Source of the DNA: Streptomyces sp. HD | GTDB lineage: Bacteria; Actinomycetota; Actinomycetes; Streptomycetales; Streptomycetaceae | Direction: 5' to 3' | Assembly: GCF_028369295.1 (NCBI RefSeq) | Contig: NZ_JAQMYP010000038.1 | Span: 38,800 to 102,799, forward strand | DNA: 64,000 nt | Shown here: positions 36,353-43,063 of the stretch, piece after piece | Layout of the letters: every line of letters starts with the position of its first letter | Numbering within the stretch: position 1 is the first letter of the stretch | The notes under the pieces: model-generated | What the model was told of the DNA's origin: nothing | Database searches by the model: none | Seen by the model: the letters and a program-made list of their open reading frames with translations, nothing else | Made by a program: the position numbers and the translations under genes

Positions 36353-37431
36353 TTGCCGACGTGCTCGGCGAGCTGTCCGATGACCAGCCGGGCGGCGGTG
36401 GGACCGGCGTTGAGGTACCAGGGGTCGTCGTCCACCTTGACCGCGTGCCCGGCCTCGACCGCCTTCATCGACTGCCACAGCGGCCCGGCCACCAGCTTCG
36501 CGGCATCCGTCTTCGCCGCGTCACCCTGCACGGAGTAGAAGATCCAGTCACCGTCGGCGGTGTCGATGCTCTCGGGGCCGACGTCCTCGGAAATGGCGTT
36601 GAACCGCTGCGACTCGGGCCGCTTCAGTCCCATGTCCACGGCGATGGACCCGGTGAAGGACGAGACCCCGAACATCCGGGTCCGGTCCGGTGTGAACCGC
36701 ACCATGGAGACGGCGGGGTCCCCTGCCACCCCCTGCCCCTTCTTCCGGGCCTCGGCAACGATGTCGTCGAGCAGCCCCTGTGCCCGCTGCCCCTTGCCGA
36801 CGGCCTCGCCGACGAGCAGCAGGTCGCGCTTCCAGTTGACGCCGTTGCCCGCGGTGATCACGGTGGGCGCGATCTTCGACAGCTTGGGACAGAGGTCGCC
36901 GAGGGAGTCGTTGGCGAGGATCAGGTCGGGCTTGGCGGCGGCCAGCGACTCCAGGTTGGGCGCCTGTCGGGTGCCCGCGTCGGTCATCGCGGCGAGCCGT
37001 GCCTTGTCCTCGGGGAAGGCGTCGGCGAGGTAGTCCGGTACGAGTCCGGCGTTGTCGGCGCGGGTGGTGGCCGTGGGGACGATACCGAGGGAGAGCAGGT
37101 CGTCGAGCTGTCCGGTGCTGAGGACGGCTATCTTCTCCGGCTCGGCCCTGAGGGTCGTAGTGCCCTGGAAGTGCTTGACGGTGCGCGGGAAGGCGCCGTC
37201 CTTGTCGGTGTCGGCACCCATGCCGTCGGCGAGGGCGCTGGGCGCGGCGGAGGGCCCCTGGCCGTCGGCGGAACCGATCACCTGGCTGCGCGAGCCCTCC
37301 CCTTTCCCGCCGCCGCTGCCACTGCCACTGCCACTGCCGTCCGACGCGGACGCACAGCCGACGAGCAGCCCTCCGACGGCGACCGTGGCCAGGACGGCCT
37401 TCAATCCGACTGCTCGCACCACGACTCCCAC
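36349..37431 (-). CDS. Iron-siderophore ABC transporter substrate-binding lipoprotein
   Basis: 360 aa. The lipobox VGGLLVGC sets the lipidated Cys at about residue 26, followed by a Ser-Gly linker (SGSGSGSGGGKGEG) and a two-lobe FepB/FhuD-type domain (PEKIAVLSTGQLDDLLSLGI, PNLESLAAAKPDLILAND, NAGPTAARLVIGQLAEH). It captures ferric siderophore outside the membrane and passes it to the two permeases encoded downstream. The GTG at 37431 is taken; a GTG three codons later is possible. An iron box lies 22 bases upstream, so expression should rise in iron starvation through a DmdR/IdeR-type repressor. Confidence 0.92.
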   Translation of the reverse strand: MGVVVRAVGLKAVLATVAVGGLLVGCASASDGSGSGSGSGGGKGEGSRSQVIGSADGQGPSAAPSALADGMGADTDKDGAFPRTVKHFQGTTTLRAEPEKIAVLSTGQLDDLLSLGIVPTATTRADNAGLVPDYLADAFPEDKARLAAMTDAGTRQAPNLESLAAAKPDLILANDSLGDLCPKLSKIAPTVITAGNGVNWKRDLLLVGEAVGKGQRAQGLLDDIVAEARKKGQGVAGDPAVSMVRFTPDRTRMFGVSSFTGSIAVDMGLKRPESQRFNAISEDVGPESIDTADGDWIFYSVQGDAAKTDAAKLVAGPLWQSMKAVEAGHAVKVDDDPWYLNAGPTAARLVIGQLAEHVGK

Positions 37432-37452
37432 ACTTCACCGATCACGTGTCAA

Positions 37453-37471
37453 TAAGGCAAGCCTTACCTTA
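37453..37471 (-). promoter_or_regulatory. DmdR/IdeR iron box
   Basis: Read on the minus strand, the 19 bases TAAGGTAAGGCTTGCCTTA match the actinobacterial iron-box consensus TTAGGTTAGGCTAACCTAA at 14 positions and are themselves close to a palindrome. The site lies just upstream of the binding-protein start and within the divergent gap shared with the VOC gene at 37592. Confidence 0.85.
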
Positions 37472-37591
37472 ACCCGATCGATCACATGCGGAACGCGGAC
37501 CTCCGGCCGATGTGCCCCGTGACAGCCCCGCCTGGCGTGAAACCCGGAACCCGGAGCCGGTCCGAACCGTGCACACGAGGAGGCAGCCCCG

Positions 37592-37975
37592 ATGACCGTG
37601 CAGCTCAACCACACCATCGTCGCCGCGCACGACAAGAAGGCGTCGGGCCAGTTCCTCGCCGACGTCCTGGGCCTGGCGGTGAGTCCGCAGTACGGCCCCT
37701 TCATCCCGGTCGAGATCCCCAACGGCGTGACCCTGGACTATCTGGAATCACCGGGCGCGATAACCCCGCAGCACTACGCGTTCCTGGTGTCGGAGGACGA
37801 CTTCGACACGATCTTCGGCCGGATACGTCGGGCCGGACTGACGTACTGGGCCGACCCCTTCCACAACCGCCCCGGCGAGATCAACCACAACGACGGCGGC
37901 CGCGGCGCCTACTTCGACGACCCGAACGGCCACAACCTCGAAATCCTCACCAGGCCGTACGGGAGCGGAAGCTGA
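37592..37975 (+). CDS. VOC-superfamily (glyoxalase/dioxygenase-like) protein
   Basis: 127 aa, two beta-alpha-beta-beta-beta halves of the vicinal oxygen chelate fold (LNHTIVAAHDKKASGQFLADVLGL; HYAFLVSEDDFDTIFGRI; GRGAYFDDPNGHNLEILTRPY). Potential metal ligands are His7 and the Glu of NLEI. The enzyme activity is not predictable. The ATG at 37592 has GAGGAGG upstream. It starts divergently from the iron-box operon and shares its opening with the VOC protein encoded at 41808, indicating paralogs. Confidence 0.88.
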   Translation: MTVQLNHTIVAAHDKKASGQFLADVLGLAVSPQYGPFIPVEIPNGVTLDYLESPGAITPQHYAFLVSEDDFDTIFGRIRRAGLTYWADPFHNRPGEINHNDGGRGAYFDDPNGHNLEILTRPYGSGS

Positions 37976-38055
37976 CCGATTCACAAAAGCCGAGGGGAAT
38001 CGCTGCAATCCCTACAGCCCCCCGAGACAACAAAGGGAAGATCCGGAACCGCATA

Positions 38056-38089
38056 TTCGCCGGGAAATGGGATGCCTTTTCCCGGCGAA
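38056..38089. promoter_or_regulatory. 12-bp inverted repeat upstream of the CHAT gene
   Basis: TTCGCCGGGAAA (38056-38067) and its exact complement (38078-38089) flank a ten-base loop. The 226-base gap between the VOC gene and the CHAT gene is less G+C-rich than the surroundings. The element could be the VOC terminator or an operator for the CHAT operon; there is no T run. Confidence 0.5.
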
Positions 38090-38201
38090 GCACTAGCCAT
38101 CCCGCTCACCCCTCCGAGATAGTGTGATGCGGCTCTCGGCAGGGTGGTCGCGCTCGCGGTGACCAGCCACCTGCCGAACACAGGGCGGGGGGCTGTGCAT
38201 C

Positions 38202-40763
38202 GTGATCAATTATCAAGATTTCGAAATCTACATCGAACCCACCAGGTCCGATAAATATCGCGCATCAGTGCGATCCCCCGTCGGCGAGTACGAGTCCGAG
38301 AAGGACTTCAAGCTGCCCTCCGGCCTGGAGCTGGAGAACTTCCTGCTCAGACTGGGCCGCCCCAGGATGGGGACGACACGCGGGCCGGGAAATCCGGAGC
38401 TGGCACCGCTGAAAGATTTCGGCACGCGCCTGTACGAGTCGTTGTTCCAGGGGCGATTGAAATTCGCGCTGGATACCAGCCTCAAAATGGTCGAATATAC
38501 CGGGGAAGGGCTGCGCATCCTGCTGAAGCTCGGCTCGTCGGCGAAGATCTCCGAGCTTCCCTGGGAGTTCCTGTACGACGCGGAACACAGCCGTTTCTTC
38601 GCCCATTCCGTGCGCACCCCCCTCGTGCGCTACCTGAAGCTGGACCACCGTCCCCACCCGGTCACCGTGCGGGCTCCGCTGCGCGTGCTCGTCATGATCG
38701 CGAACCCGGCCGGCCTGCCGAAGCTGGACGTGGAGCGGGAGTGGGACCACGTCAACGCGGCCCTCGCGGACCTGCAGGCCGCCGGACAGGTCAGCGTGGA
38801 GCGGCTGGAGAGCGGGACACTGCCCCACCTGCAGAAGCGTCTGCGCGCCGGCGGAGTCCACGTCTTCCACTTCATCGGGCACGGCGCCTATCTGAAGGAG
38901 TGGCGGGACGGTGTGCTGTTCCTGGAGGACCGGCAGGGGCGGGAACGCAGGACCAGCGGAGGAGAGATCGGCGGCCTGCTCCACGACAACGGCGTACGAC
39001 TGGCGGTACTGAACGCCTGCGAAGGGGGCAGGGGCGACGACAGCGATCTGTTCGCCGGTACGGCGCAGAGTCTCGTGCAACGGGGCTTGCCGGCGGTCGT
39101 GGCCATGCAGTTCGCCATCACCGATACCGCCGCCATCGAGTTCGCCCGGGAGTTCTATGACTCGATCGCCGGCGGACACCCGCTGGACGCGGCGGTGTAC
39201 GAGGGGCGCCGCGCGATTCTCAACGAGGCGAGCAGCTTCGAGTGGGGCACTCCGGTGCTCTACTCACGCGCCCCCGACGGCCGGATCTTCGACGTGGCGA
39301 AGGAGCCGACCTCGTTCGGAGCCCCGACGGACCGGACGGAACCGGAAGCCTCTCACGGCAGGACGACGACCGCGACGACGCCCACGGCGCCGAGCCCGAG
39401 CAAGGCCCGGTCCGGGCCGGGCGGCGCCGAGGACACACGGAAGCCTCCCGTCGAGGACCGGCCGAAGCCCACCGGGGGCACCGGGGACACCGGGGACACC
39501 ACACCGACGGACCCGAACAGCCCCGCCGGACTGGTCGCGCGGGCCGCCGCGCACCGTGAGCTCGGCCGGCCCGACGAGGCACTGCGCGATCTCGACCGGG
39601 CGCTCACACTGGCCCCGGACCATGTGCCGGCGCTCATCGACCGAGGGGCGCTGCGGGGACAGCTCGGCCGGTACGACGACTCCCTGCGGGATCTCGACCG
39701 GGCCCTGGGGCTGGAGCCGGACAACACGGGAGGGCTCCTCGAACGAAGCGCCACCCATTGGGAACTCACCCAGTACAGCTTGGCGTTGCGGGACCTCGAC
39801 CGGCTGCTGCGACTGGAACCGCACAACCCCGACGCGCTGCACGCCAGGGGAGCCACCTACCGCGAGCTGGAGCGGAACGACGAGGCACTGCGCGATCTGG
39901 ACCGGGCCCTGCAGCTGAAACCGGACGACGCGTGGACGCTGATCGACCGGGGCATGTGCCACTGGAACGCCGGGCGCGAGGACGAGGCGTTCCTCGACCT
40001 GGATCGCGCGCTGCAGCTTGAGCCCAACAACGTGATGGCGCTCGCCGTCCGGGGAGCGGCCCACCGGGACCTCCAGAACTACGACCCCGCTCTGCGCGAC
40101 CTCTCCCAACTGCTGACACTGGAACCCGACAACGCCTTCGCCCTGCACGCCAGAGGAGCGATCTGGCGGGAGCTGGGGCGTTACGACGACGCTCTGCGCG
40201 ATCTCGACCGGGCGCTGGAGCTGGAGCCCGACAACGCGCAGGCGCTGATCACCCGGGGCACCACGTACCAGGACATCGGCCGGAACACCGCGGCGGTGCA
40301 GGACTTCAACCGCGCCCTCGCACTGGACCCCGACCTCACCCCGACCCTGCCCGTCGAGCACGGCCCCGCCGCGATGCCGGTGTACGAGGTCGAGTACGAC
40401 GACGACGTCTCGGCGCGCCCCGCGCAGGGGCCGTCCTTCTGGGAACGAGCGCGCTACGGCGAGGCGTTGCGAGACCTCAACCAGGTGGCCGAACAGGAGG
40501 CGAACGAGGCGTTCCTGCTGCGGGACCGCGCCGCCTCCTACCTGGAGCTCGGGCGGTACGCGGAGGCGCTGAACGACCTGGACCGCTCGCTGGAGCTGGA
40601 CCCCGACCACGCCGTCGCATGGGCGTTTCGCGGGCTGGCGTACAAGGCGCTCGGAGAACACTCACAGGCTCTGCTGGACTTCGACCGGTCGCTGGGGCTC
40701 GACCCCACCACGGACTGGGTGCAGAAAGAGCGAACCATCCTACTGAGAATGCTCAGTTCCTGA
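38202..40763 (+). CDS. CHAT-domain caspase-like protease with TPR array
   Basis: 853 aa from a GTG at 38202. Residues 1-140 are the N-terminal CHAT-associated part with ELPWEFLYD and RTPLVRYLKL. The protease core carries the catalytic pair His227 (FHFIGHGAY) and Cys273 (VLNACEGG), followed by LVQRGLPAVVAMQF. A disordered Thr/Pro/Gly linker (about 370-435, GGTGDTGDTTPTDPN) leads to eight consecutive 34-residue TPR units with a near-identical ALRDLDRAL...EPDN core, a linker, and about two and a half more units. The first 80 bases of the gene are less G+C-rich than the rest, hinting at transfer. A small PPC-like protein gene follows after 22 bases. CHAT-TPR proteins act as signal-triggered proteases, and several known ones serve in defence or cell death. 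Confidence 0.9.
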   Translation: MINYQDFEIYIEPTRSDKYRASVRSPVGEYESEKDFKLPSGLELENFLLRLGRPRMGTTRGPGNPELAPLKDFGTRLYESLFQGRLKFALDTSLKMVEYTGEGLRILLKLGSSAKISELPWEFLYDAEHSRFFAHSVRTPLVRYLKLDHRPHPVTVRAPLRVLVMIANPAGLPKLDVEREWDHVNAALADLQAAGQVSVERLESGTLPHLQKRLRAGGVHVFHFIGHGAYLKEWRDGVLFLEDRQGRERRTSGGEIGGLLHDNGVRLAVLNACEGGRGDDSDLFAGTAQSLVQRGLPAVVAMQFAITDTAAIEFAREFYDSIAGGHPLDAAVYEGRRAILNEASSFEWGTPVLYSRAPDGRIFDVAKEPTSFGAPTDRTEPEASHGRTTTATTPTAPSPSKARSGPGGAEDTRKPPVEDRPKPTGGTGDTGDTTPTDPNSPAGLVARAAAHRELGRPDEALRDLDRALTLAPDHVPALIDRGALRGQLGRYDDSLRDLDRALGLEPDNTGGLLERSATHWELTQYSLALRDLDRLLRLEPHNPDALHARGATYRELERNDEALRDLDRALQLKPDDAWTLIDRGMCHWNAGREDEAFLDLDRALQLEPNNVMALAVRGAAHRDLQNYDPALRDLSQLLTLEPDNAFALHARGAIWRELGRYDDALRDLDRALELEPDNAQALITRGTTYQDIGRNTAAVQDFNRALALDPDLTPTLPVEHGPAAMPVYEVEYDDDVSARPAQGPSFWERARYGEALRDLNQVAEQEANEAFLLRDRAASYLELGRYAEALNDLDRSLELDPDHAVAWAFRGLAYKALGEHSQALLDFDRSLGLDPTTDWVQKERTILLRMLSS

Positions 40764-40785
40764 TCGCGTCTGGGGGAATGCCGCG

Positions 40786-41067
40786 ATGCCACTGATAGGG
40801 ACAGGCCGGGTATGGCCGGGGAAATCCGAGTACTACGACGTGGTGCTGCGCGCCTACGTGACGTACAGCGTCTATGTGCTGCCCGATCGGTCGAGCGTGG
40901 ACTTCGACGTCCGCGTCTACGACGAGAACGGCAATCTCGTCGCATACGACGTCGCGCCCGACGCCGACGCCGCCTGCACGATCACACCGAGGTGGACCGG
41001 CGGTTTCCGGATCTTCGTCGACTCGGCACGCGGAATGGCCAACTACACCCTCTCGATTCAGCCCTGA
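40786..41067 (+). CDS. Small PPC-like beta-sandwich protein paired with the CHAT protease
   Basis: 93 aa. The ATG at 40786 has GGGGGA eight bases upstream. The sequence is nearly all predicted beta strand (YYDVVLRAYVTYSVYVLPD, VDFDVRVYDENGNLVAYD, GGFRIFVDSARGMANYTLSI) and resembles the bacterial pre-peptidase C-terminal (PPC) domain, where the phrase xVYDxNGxLV is common. Unlike most PPC domains it has no signal peptide and stands alone. It starts 22 bases after the CHAT stop, so it is probably co-expressed and may be the protease's substrate, inhibitor or binding partner. The family assignment is by eye. Confidence 0.68.
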   Translation: MPLIGTGRVWPGKSEYYDVVLRAYVTYSVYVLPDRSSVDFDVRVYDENGNLVAYDVAPDADAACTITPRWTGGFRIFVDSARGMANYTLSIQP

Positions 41068-41100
41068 CGGCCAGGAGGGCAGGACCGGCGGTACGGATCG

Positions 41101-41150
41101 GAGTGAGCACTCACTCGCTCTTGACGGAGTGAGCGCTCACTCCGTACCGT
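41101..41150 (+). promoter_or_regulatory. tetR promoter with two TetR-type operators
   Basis: The -35 TTGACG (41121-41126) and -10 TACCGT (41145-41150) enclose an 18-base spacer filled by a perfect palindrome extending over 41124-41145 with core GAGTGAGCGCTCACTC. A second site, GAGTGAGCACTCACTC, lies at 41101-41116 just upstream of the -35. The ATG of tetR is seven bases after the -10 and no Shine-Dalgarno sequence is present, so the transcript should be leaderless and repressed by its own product. Confidence 0.85.
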
Positions 41151-41157
41151 CCGTCCT

Positions 41158-41811
41158 ATGAAGGAACCCTCTGCTTCCACCCCTGCCCCCTCGCCGCCCC
41201 GCCGCCGGGCCCCCGGTATGACCCCCGACCAGCGGCGTTCGATGATCGTCGCCGCCGCGCTGCCGCTCGTCGCCGAGCACGGCGCCGCCGTGACCACCGG
41301 GCGGATCGCGCGGGCCGCCGGGATCGGGGAGGCGACGATCTTCCGGGTGTTCGCCGACAAGGACGAGCTGCTGGACGCCTGTGTGGCGGAGGCCGTCAGC
41401 CCGGACCATGTGCTGCGCGAACTCGCCTCCGTCGACCTGGAGCTGCCGCTCGCCGAGCGGCTGGCCGAGGCCGCGGACGCGATGCGGGCCCATCTGGAGC
41501 GGATGGGCACCGTGCTCGGTGCGCTGCACGCCTCGGGGCGTCGGCGTGGGCGGCCCGACGCTGAGCGGCCCGCACCGGCCGACCGCGACGCCTCCACCCG
41601 CTCGCTGCGCGATGCCGTCTCCGAGCTGATCGAACCCGACCGGGACGCGCTGCGGCTGCCCGTGGAGAAGGTCGCCGCCCTCTTCCTCGCCACCCTCTTC
41701 GCCCAGTTGCGCGGCGGCGCGCTCGGCGGGGAGGACAGCCCGACCCCGGCCGAACTCGCCGACGTACTCCTGCACGGCGCACTCAGGCAACCAGGGAGCC
41801 GACCCGCATGA
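41158..41811 (+). CDS. TetR-family regulator
   Basis: 217 aa. The helix-turn-helix region is about residues 28-72 (IVAAALPLVAEHGAAVTTGRIARAAGIGEATIFRVFADKDELL, shown here in parts: GRIARAAGIGEATIFRVFAD). The C-terminal domain is helical and unassigned. Start and promoter imply a leaderless message. Its stop overlaps the ATG of a VOC gene (ATGA), so both proteins are made together; the pair probably responds to and handles the same small molecule. The two operators just upstream point to autorepression. Confidence 0.9.
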   Translation: MKEPSASTPAPSPPRRRAPGMTPDQRRSMIVAAALPLVAEHGAAVTTGRIARAAGIGEATIFRVFADKDELLDACVAEAVSPDHVLRELASVDLELPLAERLAEAADAMRAHLERMGTVLGALHASGRRRGRPDAERPAPADRDASTRSLRDAVSELIEPDRDALRLPVEKVAALFLATLFAQLRGGALGGEDSPTPAELADVLLHGALRQPGSRPA

Positions 41812-42182
41812 CCGTCACCCTCAACCACACCATCGTCCCGGCCCGCGACCACACCGCGGCCGCCCGCTTCTTCTCCACCGTCATGGGGCTGGAGCAACTC
41901 CCCCCGGACGGCAGCGGCGGCCACTTCGCGCCCGTGCGCGTCAACGGACAGCTCACGCTGGACTTCATGACGGCCGAGGCCGCCGAGGGCCACCATCTGG
42001 CCTTCGACGTCGACCCCGGCACCTTCGACGAGATCCTCGGCCGCCTGCACGCCCTCGGCGTCCCCTACGGCAGCGACCCGTCCGCCCCGGACAACGGCCG
42101 CGTCGACCATCCCCTGTGTGCCCGGGGGCTCTACTTCACCGACGACGCGGGGAACCTGTACGAGGTCATGTCCCCGCGCTGA
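41808..42182 (+). CDS. VOC-superfamily protein coupled to tetR
   Basis: 124 aa. It is a vicinal oxygen chelate fold in two halves (LNHTIVPARDHTAAARFFST; HHLAFDVDPGTFDEILGRL; CARGLYFTDDAGNLYEVMSP). Candidate metal ligands are His7 and Glu near the end. It overlaps the tetR stop by four bases. It resembles the VOC protein encoded at 37592 in its opening and overall length. The substrate is unknown; an electrophile or xenobiotic sensed by the TetR protein is a reasonable guess. Confidence 0.88.
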   Translation: MTVTLNHTIVPARDHTAAARFFSTVMGLEQLPPDGSGGHFAPVRVNGQLTLDFMTAEAAEGHHLAFDVDPGTFDEILGRLHALGVPYGSDPSAPDNGRVDHPLCARGLYFTDDAGNLYEVMSPR

Positions 42183-42194
42183 CCCGGCGGCCCC

Positions 42195-42965
42195 TCAACC
42201 CTGGTAAGGCGGTGCGGCGCCCCAGTTCCACCTGGGTACCGGCTGCTCGGCCGGCGGCGTGGCGTCCGGGCCGGAGAAGTACACCGCCAGGCGTGTGCCC
42301 CACTCCACGTACGCCAGGAAGGCCGAGCGGAACTCCGCGTCGGTCGGGAGGGCGGCCTCGTCGGCGGCATCCTGGATGAGGTTGACCCAGCGGCGGCGCT
42401 GGGGCTCGGTGATGCCCCGGCCGATGTGCTTGGCGACCATGTGGCCGTGGCCGCCCTGGGTCTCGGAGTAGGCGGGCGGGCCGCCGAAGACCTCGCCGAG
42501 CCACAGCGCCACGTGTTCGGCGTGGTCCGGGTCCAGGCCCGCGAACAACGGGGCCAGGAGGTCGTCCTTGAGGACCTTGTCGTAGAAGGCGGACGTAAGG
42601 CGGGAGAATGCCTCCGCGCCGCCCGCCCAGGCGTACAGCGTCGGCACCGACGCGCCCGTGCCGCGCACCGCGGTGGGCTTGTAGTGGCGCATCTCCTCGA
42701 TGTGCGTGACGTACGGGCGGATCTCCGCGAAGAAGTCGGCGAACAGCTCCGACTTCCGGAAACCCTCCATGTGGTCCTGCGTCGATGTCCAGGTGATGCG
42801 CAGGACGTAGTGCTCGAAGTCCTCCTCGCAGCGGGCGAGTTCATAGTCGACGCAGTGCGGGGACGCGGCGAGCTGGGCCGCGGCGCGGGTGTAGGCGGCC
42901 AGGAACTCCGCCGATTTCTGCTCGGGAATGCGGTACCGGATGTATTCCACCGTGTGAGCCGTCAT
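42195..42965 (-). CDS. Fusion of antibiotic-biosynthesis-monooxygenase domain and truncated haemoglobin
   Basis: 256 aa from the ATG at 42965. Residues 1-95 form an ABM-type ferredoxin-like fold (VEYIRYRIPEQKSAEFLAAY, HCVDYELARCEEDFEHYVL, YVTHIEEMRHY). Residues 110-240 are a group II truncated haemoglobin with the B10 Tyr in FYDKV, the proximal His probably in HGHMVAKHIG, and the G8 Trp in RRRWVNLIQ. The globin could bind oxygen or nitric oxide and feed a haem- or flavin-free oxygenation in the partner domain; that is inference. It converges on the tetR-VOC operon 12 bases away. Confidence 0.88.
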   Translation of the reverse strand: MTAHTVEYIRYRIPEQKSAEFLAAYTRAAAQLAASPHCVDYELARCEEDFEHYVLRITWTSTQDHMEGFRKSELFADFFAEIRPYVTHIEEMRHYKPTAVRGTGASVPTLYAWAGGAEAFSRLTSAFYDKVLKDDLLAPLFAGLDPDHAEHVALWLGEVFGGPPAYSETQGGHGHMVAKHIGRGITEPQRRRWVNLIQDAADEAALPTDAEFRSAFLAYVEWGTRLAVYFSGPDATPPAEQPVPRWNWGAAPPYQG

Positions 42966-42980
42966 GGCCCCACGGAAACA

Positions 42981-43021
42981 CGAACCGCCCACCGGAGGCT
43001 GCACTTCCGGCGGGCGGTTCG
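42981..43021 (-). terminator. Hairpin after the subtilase gene
   Basis: A 16-bp stem with one G-T pair (42981-42996 with 43006-43021) lies about 40 bases beyond the subtilase stop and just upstream of the ABM-globin start. Between it and the stop is a tandem copy of TCAGCGGTACCTGTGG (43030-43045 and 43047-43062). Confidence 0.6.
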
Positions 43022-43063
43022 CTGTCGGCTCAGCGGTACCTGTGGGTCAGCGGTACCTGTGGA

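Noticed and set aside
34788..36383. Plus-strand frame of 531 codons with SRAPF repeats
   Set aside because: It is the complement of the permease genes and minisatellite, with Arg/Ala/Pro bias and no domain.
41101..41145. Attachment site or transposon end repeats
   Set aside because: The paired palindromes sit exactly on promoter elements of tetR, and no integrase or transposase gene is nearby.
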